Below are positions 1 through 6,138 of a stretch of 9,942 nt of DNA, piece after piece (position 1 is the first letter of the stretch; every line of letters starts with the position of its first letter). The translations under genes were made by a program, and so were the position numbers. Under the pieces are notes generated by a model, which worked only from the letters and a program-made list of their open reading frames with translations, was not told the origin of the DNA and made no database searches. Where the stretch lies: contig JABJMI010000620.1 in assembly GCA_018659505.1 (NCBI GenBank), positions 1 to 9,942 on the forward strand, given 5' to 3'. This DNA is from Planctomicrobium sp. (GTDB lineage: Bacteria > Planctomycetota > Planctomycetia > Planctomycetales > Planctomycetaceae).

Positions 1-114
1 CTCGACCAGCAGCCTCCCCAAGATATTCTTGACATAACCCAAGTGTGAAACAATAAGTTCGTCACGTGACTTTTGTTCTGCAACATTCCGATATGTCTTG
101 AGACCCGCTTCCAT
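1..114 (-). CDS. fliA: Probable FliA-type (sigma-28) sigma factor, N-terminus only
   Basis: Translating the minus strand from the ATG at 114 gives 38 codons open to the window edge. They begin MEAGLKTYRNVAEQ and continue with the stretch RDELIVSHLGYVKNILGRL. This resembles the start of region 2 of sigma-70 family flagellar sigma factors, where an R-x-x-LI...Y-x-x-LVK-x-x-x-GRL pattern is typical. FliA directs RNA polymerase to late flagellar promoters. The frame is also open upstream of this ATG, but only into a palindromic repeat at 164-181, so the ATG at 114 is the best start; a weak GGAAG lies about 12 bases upstream. A sigma factor downstream of flhA is a common flagellar arrangement. The rest of the gene lies outside the window, so another sigma-70 family member is possible. 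Confidence 0.68.
   Translation of the reverse strand, partial: MEAGLKTYRNVAEQKSRDELIVSHLGYVKNILGRLLVE
61..70. repeat. Perfect 10-bp palindrome GTCACGTGAC
   Basis: The ten bases read the same on both strands. The site lies inside the coding part of the probable sigma factor gene, so it may be chance; no function is claimed. Confidence 0.3.
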
Positions 115-163
115 GCGTCGCTCTGTCTTCCTTGGGGATTTCTCTATGTGGTGCTCTCTGTAG

Positions 164-253
164 GGCAGGCTCCCGCCTGCCTTCCTGTGTAAGTCTTTTT
201 CAGCATTCGACGGCAGGGAAGTCCTTGCCCTGCAGTTTCGTAAACACGAAACT
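164..253. repeat. Cluster of three small hairpins upstream of the sigma factor gene
   Basis: Three inverted repeats follow closely. GGCAGGC (164-170) pairs with GCCTGCC (175-181) over a 4-base loop. GCAGGG (213-218) pairs with CCCTGC (228-233). AGTTTCGT (234-241) pairs perfectly with ACGAAACT (246-253) over a 4-base loop. They lie between the probable sigma factor gene and the small membrane protein gene. None is followed by a clear T-run, so they look like dispersed REP-like palindromes rather than simple terminators. A promoter for the sigma factor gene could lie among them, but I cannot point to one. Confidence 0.6.
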
Positions 254-294
254 CTTTCTACCTTTCAGGGCTTTGTTATTTGCTTGCTCAGATA

Positions 295-412
295 CCTGGG
301 GCGTTGCCCCAGGCTGATATATTGTGCCCCTTTGGGGCGGTAAAGTGAGGTGGTTTCCGTCATTTTCGCCCCAAAGGGGCATTCACAATAAAGCCCGGGG
401 CAACGCCCCGGG
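295..412. repeat. Large nested inverted repeat (REP-like), possible cruciform
   Basis: CCTGGGGC (295-302) pairs perfectly with GCCCCAGG (306-313), and CCCGGGGC (394-401) with GCCCCGGG (405-412). Between them are GCCCC-TTT-GGGGC (326-338) and its mirror GCCCC-AAA-GGGGC (368-380). Besides these local hairpins, the block 295-339 is an imperfect reverse complement of 367-412, so the whole unit is a large inverted repeat around a spacer of about 27 bases. It lies in the non-coding gap 115-538. The nested design suggests a mobile REP-like element; that is an inference, since no second full copy is in this window. Confidence 0.75.
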
Positions 413-425
413 AAGAGAATTCAAT

Positions 426-507
426 CAGGGACCACGCCCTGAAAGGGCAAAACAAACACACAGTCAGCGAAAATAGAAGAAACCTGTTTTGGTCCGCACA
501 GCGGACC
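426..507. repeat. Two further palindromes, GCCCT/AGGGC and GGTCCGC/GCGGACC
   Basis: GCCCT (436-440) pairs with AGGGC (444-448); an overlapping alternative pairs CAGGG (426-430) with CCCTG (437-441). GGTCCGC (491-497) pairs perfectly with GCGGACC (501-507) over a 3-base loop. The second hairpin sits about 30 bases beyond the stop of the small membrane protein gene on the minus strand. It could help end that transcript, but there is no U-tract to support a standard intrinsic terminator. Confidence 0.55.
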
Positions 508-538
508 CTACGTTCTCTATATTAAGCGTTTTTACATA

Positions 539-760
539 TCAAAAATCATCGTCTTTTTGCTCGGCAAGTATCGCCCCTAAGAAGTTACCGAGGAGTGAAG
601 TGATACCTCCAACAACAATCGCTCCGACGAACGCTCTGAACAGAACAGTCTCCGGCTCATGTTTGGCGATGATGCTTAGTAATGTGACCAGACACGCAGT
701 TAGCAGGCTTGCTGCTAAGCCAATAGATGTCTGTGAATTTGCTTTTTGTTTGACTGTCAT
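539..760 (-). CDS. Small two-helix membrane protein, function unknown
   Basis: This encodes about 73 residues from the ATG at 760 (MTVKQKANSQTS...). A GTG at 778 would add six residues; neither start has a clear ribosome binding site. Two hydrophobic segments are visible, roughly residues 13-32 (IGLAASLLTACLVTLLSI) and 43-66 (AFVGAIVVGGITSLLGNFLG). A charged loop with KHEPE separates them, and the acidic tail ends QKDDDF. It starts about 45 bases after the flhA stop on the same strand, so it is probably the last gene of the fli-flhA operon. I do not recognise the family. Position suggests a link to the flagellar export apparatus or basal body, but this is only inference from location. Confidence 0.6.
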   Translation of the reverse strand: MTVKQKANSQTSIGLAASLLTACLVTLLSIIAKHEPETVLFRAFVGAIVVGGITSLLGNFLGAILAEQKDDDF

Positions 761-805
761 GATTAATAAAGTGACCACTTGATTCTGTGATATGTGAAAT
801 CTGAA

Positions 806-1381
806 CTACGCTGCGTTGGAAACCGAATTTCCTGTTGTTGGTGTGACGGTCGTGGCAGGTTGTTCTTCATTGAAAACTTGCTGCCATTGAATGATCTGGA
901 CTGGTTCAATACCGATTTCGCTCGGAACTTCTTGAAACGAAATGATTCCGAGTTGCGGGGCTGACCGTCGTAATAGCTTTCGAATTGTTCGACGAAGTGA
1001 ACTATCCACTAATAATGCCAACGGTTTGTCGGCACGCTGCGAATCTTTCCAAGCTGTCTGAGACAGTTGAATCAGTGCGTCCAGCGCTTCCGGACCAATC
1101 GCAAGTTGCTGGTCTCGCACCTGTTCCCGAAGTTGAGCTTCCAAACGAGGCTCAAAGGCAATCACTCTTAGCTCGCCTGTTGATGAACAATAGCGTTCAC
1201 AAATTAACCGCCCTAAATCCCTGCGAACCGCGTCCGTCAATTCATTTGCCGTCTTGTTCTGACCGCTTGAGTTCGATACCGATTCCAGTACCAAGACTAA
1301 ATCAGAGAGAGGAACAGCATCCTCTGCGAGTTGTTGCAACACTTGATGCAAGACAGCCATGCGAACCGATTCGCTGCGCAA
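806..1381 (-). CDS. flhA: FlhA C-terminal part, downstream of an in-frame stop
   Basis: This 191-codon stretch directly follows, in the same frame, the TAA that ends the upstream flhA piece. Its start VRMAVLHQVLQQLAEDAVPL is typical of the FlhA cytoplasmic domain, where relatives have a pattern like LQxVLQNLLxExVxIRDL. The rest continues as the last third of that domain, the platform that docks export chaperones and substrates. The first codon after the stop is TTG, and an ATG lies at 1360 (codon 8). Either could restart translation, but no ribosome binding site is visible before them. Alternatives are readthrough of the TAA, a sequencing error, or a dead remnant. Its stop is TAG at 806-808. 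Confidence 0.8.
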   Translation of the reverse strand: MRSESVRMAVLHQVLQQLAEDAVPLSDLVLVLESVSNSSGQNKTANELTDAVRRDLGRLICERYCSSTGELRVIAFEPRLEAQLREQVRDQQLAIGPEALDALIQLSQTAWKDSQRADKPLALLVDSSLRRTIRKLLRRSAPQLGIISFQEVPSEIGIEPVQIIQWQQVFNEEQPATTVTPTTGNSVSNAA

Positions 1382-2920
1382 TTAGTCGACAATCGTCGGG
1401 GCGAATTCACGGACGCGATCGAGCAATTCCTTCAATGTTTCTCTGGTCAATAATTCGTGACCATATTGTTTTAATACTTCACCAAGGTGAGTGATTAAAA
1501 CGCTGACGGGATCAACGACGGTGAAGCGATGAGTTTCCGCCTGCTGGGTAAGTGATGGATCGATCCACTTCGCTGGCAGTTGAAATGCAGGTTCAACAGT
1601 ATCCTCACCCGGGATATTAAAACCGGGGTTCTCCGGGAGGATTGCCAGGACTTTAGTGGTGTTCAATTCTCCCGTTGCCACGACACGTCCCGCGATCAGA
1701 ATACGATAGCGACTCGGTTCCATCTGGATTTGGCTGCGTACTCGAATCGGTGGAATCCAAAGTCCTCGCTCCTTTGAGAAATCTTTCCGCAACGCAGTAA
1801 TTCGCTCAGCCAGTGTCTTGCCTCGGCTCGGGTTCATGAGCGTGACCAATCTCGCTCCGACTTCGATTGTTGCTCTGTCTTTAAGTAGGAACTCGCCAAT
1901 TTGATCTTCATTCTGTTGATCGGATTCAGCAGGAGCATCTGGCTGTGGAGTTTTTGATTGTGTCGCTGTCACTCTGCGTTTCGAAAGGAAAATTAGTAAG
2001 CCTATTGCGATAGCAAGGAACGGGATTCTGGGCATTCCGGGCATCATCGCCAGCAATCCCAAGATGACAACACCAATCCAGAGTGGCTGTTGATTCTTAA
2101 AAAGTTGCGATTCAAGTTCTTCGCTGAGGGTCTCAGCAGTGTTTGATTTCGTCACTAAGATACCAGCTGTGACAGCGATGATCAGAGCAGGGATTTGCGA
2201 GATCAGTCCATCGCCAACGGTCAGTACCGAATATCGAGTGATGGAATCAACAATCCCCATGCCGTGTGTCATTCCAAGAATGACTCCACCAACAAGGTTA
2301 ATCGCAGTGATGATCATCCCCGCGATGGCATCGCCACGCACGAATTTACTGGCACCGTCCATCGCACCATAGAATTCTGTTTCTTGTGCGAGTTGGTCAC
2401 GTCGAACTTTGGCAGCTGCCTCATCAATCGCACCAGCGTTGAGTTCGGCATCGATTGCCATCTGCTTACCGGGCAGTGCATCGAGAGTAAACCTCGCTGC
2501 CACTTCCGAGATTCGCCCAGCACCTTTGGTGATCACAACAAATTGAATCACGACAAGGATGAGGAAGATAACCAGTCCTACGACTAGGTCTCCGCCAACT
2601 ACGAAATCACCAAATGCTTCCACAAGTTTACCGGCGTTGGCATTTAATAGAATCGAACGTGTTGTCGCAACATTGAGTGAAAGCCGATACAGCGTGAGCA
2701 ACAACAACAGCGACGGAAAGACCGACAGGTCCAGCGCCCGTTTGGCTCCCATTGTGACGAGCAACAGCAAAATCGTGATGCTCAAGTTTCCCGCTAGCAG
2801 TAGATCAAGCGCGTACCCCGGCAACGGAATCAACATGATGACCAATATGCCTAGCAAACCAATCGGAAGAAAGGTTTCGCTAACGGTCATGCTGGGATGT
2901 TGGGGAGAAGATTGTGACAT
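1382..2920 (-). CDS. flhA: Flagellar export gate protein FlhA, N-terminal part cut short by TAA
   Basis: FlhA is the largest inner-membrane part of the flagellar export gate and couples proton flow to export. From the ATG at 2920 (MSQSSPQHPS) this piece has 512 residues; a longer reading from 2977 runs into an upstream repeat and is unlikely. About eight membrane segments are visible within residues 18-315. The FlhA/FHIPEP hallmark is intact, including FTLDALPGKQMAIDAELNAG and FYGAMDGASKFVRGDAIAG with the conserved aspartates of the cytoplasmic loop. The cytoplasmic domain begins near residue 330. The frame ends PTIVD-TAA (1384-1382), exactly where relatives continue with an acidic residue and leucine. 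Including the piece at 806-1381, the total would be about 704 codons, normal for the family. TAA is the ordinary stop of fliN, so it is not reassigned. Confidence 0.93.
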   Translation of the reverse strand: MSQSSPQHPSMTVSETFLPIGLLGILVIMLIPLPGYALDLLLAGNLSITILLLLVTMGAKRALDLSVFPSLLLLLTLYRLSLNVATTRSILLNANAGKLVEAFGDFVVGGDLVVGLVIFLILVVIQFVVITKGAGRISEVAARFTLDALPGKQMAIDAELNAGAIDEAAAKVRRDQLAQETEFYGAMDGASKFVRGDAIAGMIITAINLVGGVILGMTHGMGIVDSITRYSVLTVGDGLISQIPALIIAVTAGILVTKSNTAETLSEELESQLFKNQQPLWIGVVILGLLAMMPGMPRIPFLAIAIGLLIFLSKRRVTATQSKTPQPDAPAESDQQNEDQIGEFLLKDRATIEVGARLVTLMNPSRGKTLAERITALRKDFSKERGLWIPPIRVRSQIQMEPSRYRILIAGRVVATGELNTTKVLAILPENPGFNIPGEDTVEPAFQLPAKWIDPSLTQQAETHRFTVVDPVSVLITHLGEVLKQYGHELLTRETLKELLDRVREFAPTIVD

Positions 2921-2942
2921 GAGATTTGAATATATGGTTATC

Positions 2943-3137
2943 GTAGGTTGGGTGCAGCGGAGCGGAACCCAACACATTGGACTGGGGTTGTATGAAGAGA
3001 ACCTTCATTGATCAGTTCAAGTATTAAAAATGCGAAGATGTTGGGTTACGCAAATCTCCTGTGGTTCATTCTTTCGAATATCAAGCTGATCTTCTCTCTA
3101 AATAACCCTTGTTCTGAATTGGCTTCACCCAACCTAC
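2943..3137. repeat. 195-bp repeat unit bounded by 12-bp perfect inverted repeats
   Basis: GTAGGTTGGGTG (2943-2954) is the exact reverse complement of CACCCAACCTAC (3126-3137). Inside the left end, GTTGGGT (2947-2953) pairs with ACCCAAC (2967-2973), making a hairpin. A second GTTGGGT lies at 3040-3046. The interval has no believable gene and begins only 23 bases upstream of the flhA start. It looks like two REP-like units, one with extra sequence between its arms, or a small MITE-like element. It occupies the place where fliQ, fliR and flhB are often found. Confidence 0.6.
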
Positions 3138-3151
3138 ATGCTGAGTATTTC

Positions 3152-3183
3152 CTCTGTGCCTCCGTGCCTCCGTGTCTCCGTGG
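3152..3183. repeat. Four tandem 8-bp units, consensus CTCCGTGN
   Basis: CTCTGTGC, CTCCGTGC, CTCCGTGT and CTCCGTGG follow each other without gaps. The array ends 17 bases from the fliP stop (3200). I recall similar strings as scattered intergenic sequence in bacterial genomes; no function is claimed. Confidence 0.7.
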
Positions 3184-3199
3184 TGAATTCTTTCTCTTG

Positions 3200-3883
3200 T
3201 CATCCGAAGCTCAGACTCAACGAACGTATGATCAGGTTCCAGCCATCGATCAATATGAACAACAACAATTTACATGGTGTCGAAATCACAACTGGAGGCA
3301 TCATCATCATTCCCAGTGCCATTAAAATGACGGAGATGACAAGGTCGATGAGTACAAACGGCAGGTAGATACAGAAGCCCATAATGAACGACGTTTTCAA
3401 TTCGCTAATCACGAATGCCGGAACCAAAATGTGCATCGGTGTCGACTCGGGACTGGCTAACGATTCGAGTTCACTTAAGTCGAGGAGTAGCTGAATGTCT
3501 TGTTTACGGGTCTGCGTAATCATGAATGCTTTTAACGCCTGCGAACCTTGATGAACCGCTTGCACGCTGGTGATTTCTTCTCTGAGATACGGGACAACGG
3601 CATCCTTTTCAATCGCTGAAAATGTCGGTGCCATCACAAACATAGTCAGGAATAACGACAAGCCGATAATGACTTGAGTCGGTGGGATTTCTTGAGTTGA
3701 AAGTGCTCGCCGCACGAAAGACAACACGATCACAATACGTGTAAATGCCGTCATCGTGACAAGCGCAGAAGACAAAAATGTGAGTGCCCCCAGAAATAGT
3801 GCCACTTTAATTTGAGGCGATAGATCCTGGAAAGCCTCTGACTTCAGGACTTCGTTGAACAACTCTGTTTTGTCGCTACCCAT
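3200..3883 (-). CDS. fliP: Flagellar export gate protein FliP
   Basis: FliP, with FliQ and FliR, forms the core channel of the export gate. The 227-residue product carries clear family motifs: MTAFTRIVIVLSFVRRAL near residue 44, QVIIGLSLFLTMFVMAP near 70, and LVPAFVISELKTSFIMGF near 153. The C-terminus GMMMMPPVVIS...LILIDGWNL-type segment follows, here LLFILIDGWNLIIRSL. About four membrane segments are visible. The ATG at 3883 is the only plausible start: upstream codons in this frame hold no start and reach a TAA. The protein therefore begins MGSDKTELFNEV without the cleavable signal peptide many FliP proteins have, resembling type III secretion relatives in this respect. It is about 87 bases downstream of fliO. 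fliQ does not follow it, which is unusual. Confidence 0.95.
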   Translation of the reverse strand: MGSDKTELFNEVLKSEAFQDLSPQIKVALFLGALTFLSSALVTMTAFTRIVIVLSFVRRALSTQEIPPTQVIIGLSLFLTMFVMAPTFSAIEKDAVVPYLREEITSVQAVHQGSQALKAFMITQTRKQDIQLLLDLSELESLASPESTPMHILVPAFVISELKTSFIMGFCIYLPFVLIDLVISVILMALGMMMMPPVVISTPCKLLLFILIDGWNLIIRSLSLSFG

Positions 3884-3936
3884 TGTTTTCTCGGCCGAGA
3901 CCTTTGTCGCTGTAGTTTTGAAATCGAGGTGAGTGC

Positions 3937-3950
3937 TGGGTTATGACCCA
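3937..3950. repeat. Small TGGGT/ACCCA hairpin between fliO and fliP
   Basis: TGGGT (3937-3941) pairs with ACCCA (3946-3950) over a 4-base loop, with further AACC on one side. It shares its core with the repeats upstream of flhA at 2943-3137, suggesting the same family of dispersed palindromes inside the operon. Confidence 0.5.
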
Positions 3951-3970
3951 ACCTTCGGTGTGTAATTAGT

Positions 3971-4624
3971 TCAGCTTGCCTTACTCAGGAACGTCTCTGT
4001 TTTGGTTTGCACGTCTAGTTCTTTCGATGAATCTGCTTCACTATCAACATGCCAATTGGGGACGAGAGTCATCGATTTCACTCCATTCATGTCACTGGCG
4101 ATCAAGTATTTTTCTGTTCCAATTGAAACCAGGTGAACCTTCGTGCGGGGATCGATTGTTAAGGTTTCAATGAGTTCGATTTTGCGACTGTTATTGAGCT
4201 TCAACACTGGAGATTGTTTGAGTCGCAGGAAATATGTTGCTCCTCCTGCGATGACCAGAACAAACAGTGTCCACTTCACCAGTCGCCAGAGTTCAAAATC
4301 TATTGGATCTGCAAAGGCGAGATCACTCGTCGATTGATTCACCAAACTCCTCGTTACCGAATTGTTCTCTGAATCTTTGAATGTGAGCGTTTGATTTGTT
4401 TCGGTCGGTTGTGGTGTCTCAGGAGTATCACTACTTGAATTCAATCCGGGCAGCTGCATCGGTTCCAGTTGTGTTCCGTTCCAAAGTTCAAACGGTGTGA
4501 CTGAGAAATCAAACTCCGCTGCGCTGATAAGTTGTATCTCTTGGTCTGCGTATGATGTCTGCATGCTGAGCATTCCGCCCACGACGTATGTCGTCAACAG
4601 GATTCGAATGAATAAACTGTTCAT
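3971..4624 (-). CDS. fliO: Flagellar assembly protein FliO
   Basis: FliO is a small membrane protein that helps assemble the FliP ring of the export gate. The 217-residue product starts MNSLFIRILLTTYVVGGML, a hydrophobic signal-like segment with likely cleavage after TSYA near residue 26. A low-complexity, Ser/Thr/Pro-rich region follows. One membrane span lies near residues 114-133 (LVKWTLFVLVIAGGATYFL). The cytoplasmic FliO domain comes next, with IELIETLTIDPRTKVHLVSI and YLIASDMNGVKSMTLV, matching the usual pattern of a beta-rich fold. FliO proteins vary greatly in length; the long periplasmic region here is on the larger side. It lies between fliN (gap 46 bases) and fliP, the standard order. 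Confidence 0.9.
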   Translation of the reverse strand: MNSLFIRILLTTYVVGGMLSMQTSYADQEIQLISAAEFDFSVTPFELWNGTQLEPMQLPGLNSSSDTPETPQPTETNQTLTFKDSENNSVTRSLVNQSTSDLAFADPIDFELWRLVKWTLFVLVIAGGATYFLRLKQSPVLKLNNSRKIELIETLTIDPRTKVHLVSIGTEKYLIASDMNGVKSMTLVPNWHVDSEADSSKELDVQTKTETFLSKAS

Positions 4625-4670
4625 TGCTCAGTGACTTTCATCAGGACTAGAAGGAATCACGGACAACTCG

Positions 4671-5024
4671 TTACCCCGTTTTCTCTTCGTCTTCGATATT
4701 CGTAATTCGCACTGCAAAGCGATCATCAACAACGACAACTTCTCCTTTGGCAATGCGAACACCTTGTGCCATGATGTCGACTTCTTCGCTGACGTTGCGT
4801 GTCAGTTCGACGACTGCTCCATCTCCGAGTTGCAGCATTTCTCCGATTGGCATCTCGACGCGTCCCAGTTCGACCGAGACGGTCACGTTGACGTCATAGA
4901 ATCTGTTAAGTGGAAGTTTCGCGTTCGAGGTTGCGGATGTCGCTGTCGGGAAATCGACTGCGAAGGCATTTTGTAGTTCTGCCTCGGATGCTTCTTCTTG
5001 TACTTCTGGAATGGAATCATTCAT
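4671..5024 (-). CDS. fliN: Flagellar switch protein FliN
   Basis: FliN forms the lower part of the C-ring, which sets rotation direction and also docks export ATPase components. The 117-residue product has an acidic, Ala-rich N-terminal extension (residues 1-38). A complete SpoA domain follows, with the family motifs VNVTVSVELGRVEMPIGEML, GDGAVVELTRNVSEEVDIMA and IAKGEVVVVDDRFAVRITNI. Length and domain layout are normal. The ATG at 5024 has only a weak upstream AGG. The gap to the fliM stop is 36 bases, and the gene ends with TAA, showing that this organism uses TAA as a stop. Confidence 0.95.
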   Translation of the reverse strand: MNDSIPEVQEEASEAELQNAFAVDFPTATSATSNAKLPLNRFYDVNVTVSVELGRVEMPIGEMLQLGDGAVVELTRNVSEEVDIMAQGVRIAKGEVVVVDDRFAVRITNIEDEEKTG

Positions 5025-5060
5025 TTCTGAGACCTGTTGTAATTGAGGCGAACTGGCGAG

Positions 5061-5918
5061 TTATTCTTCGACGAGGCTGACGACTTGAAAACCAATCCGT
5101 GTGCCAACTGTGACGGGGTTCACTTTCCACTTAGGTTGGTTTGCCACGAATGCAGTGAGCGGTTTGCGAATCGATTGATCCAACAGGAGAACATCACCCG
5201 CTGCGAGTCCAGCCGCTTCCGACATTTTCAATTCTGCTGACCCAAGTTTGACTATGACCTCTGCCGGGATTTTCTCAGTCAGTTCAGTCATTTGTTTCAA
5301 AGAGTCGTGGGCTGGCTTAATATGGATATCAAACTCTTTAGCAATCAGTTCTTCGATCTGTTGCTTCGGGATCAGCCACGAAAGTTCTTCTTCACCATAT
5401 TGTGTTTCGACACGAAATTTTATCACTAGCAAGTCGATGCCAGTTGAGAAGAGACGGCTTCTGCCTGGCTTTGAATGAATTGAGACGAAACGACACGGAA
5501 TCATTTCAGTCCCTGACCAACTCTCTCGGACGGAGTCATTAAAATTCTCGTAAAGGATCTCCAAAATCGACAATTCGCCTGCTGACAATTTGCTCGATTC
5601 CGGCCAGTCTTCACCCTGAATATTCAGGACGCTTTCGACTAATGTTCGACTTAGTCGACCGGAAGTTGTCAACAATGACGGTATCTGCTCAGTGCCGATC
5701 TCAAGATGTGCTCCCATGCTATCGCCAGGCAATTCCTGCATCAATTTGCGCTCAGTCGCTGGGAAGATAGAGACCGGAGACAGTTTGAGCTGTTCTGGGA
5801 TGAGAGTCTCCCATCTCTCTTGAACGACAGTGCAGATGTCAGCTTGCCAGCGACGTAAGATCCGGCTGGAGCTTTCGTCCGTTTGTCGCGGAGTCTGGAA
5901 GTCGAGTCTTTCAAACAT
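5061..5918 (-). CDS. fliM: Flagellar switch protein FliM, lacking the CheY-binding N-terminus
   Basis: FliM links the rotor to chemotaxis signals and builds the C-ring wall with FliG and FliN. From the ATG at 5918 the product has 285 residues; a TTG at 5954 would add 12. It opens MFERLDFQTPRQTDESSSRI, resembling the part of FliM that follows the usual N-terminal peptide. The LSQxEIDxLL-type motif that binds phosphorylated CheY is absent from either start. The middle domain (about residues 30-205) is divergent, including a poor match to the glycine-rich GGxG segment. The C-terminal SpoA domain is recognisable at about residues 215-280, with IPAEVIVKLGSAELKMSEAAGLAAGDVLLLD. Order next to fliN and fliL supports the name. 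Confidence 0.88.
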   Translation of the reverse strand: MFERLDFQTPRQTDESSSRILRRWQADICTVVQERWETLIPEQLKLSPVSIFPATERKLMQELPGDSMGAHLEIGTEQIPSLLTTSGRLSRTLVESVLNIQGEDWPESSKLSAGELSILEILYENFNDSVRESWSGTEMIPCRFVSIHSKPGRSRLFSTGIDLLVIKFRVETQYGEEELSWLIPKQQIEELIAKEFDIHIKPAHDSLKQMTELTEKIPAEVIVKLGSAELKMSEAAGLAAGDVLLLDQSIRKPLTAFVANQPKWKVNPVTVGTRIGFQVVSLVEE

Positions 5919-5956
5919 TCCGTTCAATGCCAATGAGTCTTTGTTTCTAAACAAGC

Positions 5957-5969
5957 GAGCACACTGCTC
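5957..5969. repeat. GAGCA/TGCTC hairpin at the fliM start
   Basis: GAGCA (5957-5961) pairs with TGCTC (5965-5969) over a 3-base loop. It lies just upstream of the possible TTG start at 5954. It could affect translation initiation, but a chance match is possible. Confidence 0.3.
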
Positions 5970-5985
5970 ACATTAGGAATTGTGA

Positions 5986-6137
5986 TTCATTTCAAGCGAA
6001 GTGAATTTTTGATCTAGGGTCTAGTGCTGAGTGTCTAGTGTACTATTCGATTCACACACCCTTGCTCCTCAATCTCTAGTCTCTTGATCAGCGGCACCCT
6101 TGGATCTCGCTTAGTAAGTTGCGACTAAACAGGTCGC
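5986..6137. repeat. fliL-fliM gap with short palindromes and TCTAG repeats
   Basis: This gap has no gene. TTCATTTC (5986-5993) pairs with GAAGTGAA (5998-6005) with one mismatch and is followed by five T on the plus strand. The string TCTAG occurs at about 6013, 6020, 6034 and 6065. GCGAC (6121-6125) pairs with GTCGC (6133-6137) right after the fliL stop. The gap is much larger than others in the operon and looks like inserted repeat sequence. Whether fliL is co-transcribed with fliM cannot be told from this. Confidence 0.45.
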
Positions 6138-6138
6138 G

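Noticed and set aside
164..507. CRISPR array
   Set aside because: The repeats are different palindromes at irregular spacing, without identical direct repeats and unique spacers.
491..507. Intrinsic terminator after the small membrane protein gene
   Set aside because: The hairpin is perfect but no T-run follows it on the minus strand.
1382..1384. Selenocysteine, pyrrolysine or a reassigned stop as the cause of the flhA interruption
   Set aside because: The codon is TAA, not TGA or TAG, and TAA ends fliN and the flgF-like gene normally.
985..1494. 169-residue plus-strand open frame over flhA
   Set aside because: It lies opposite strongly conserved flhA sequence and shows no family features; it is an antisense shadow.
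2559..3325. Open frames on the plus strand across the flhA-fliP gap that might have been fliQ or another gene
   Set aside because: They lack the two membrane helices of FliQ, run through repeats, and overlap fliP or flhA.
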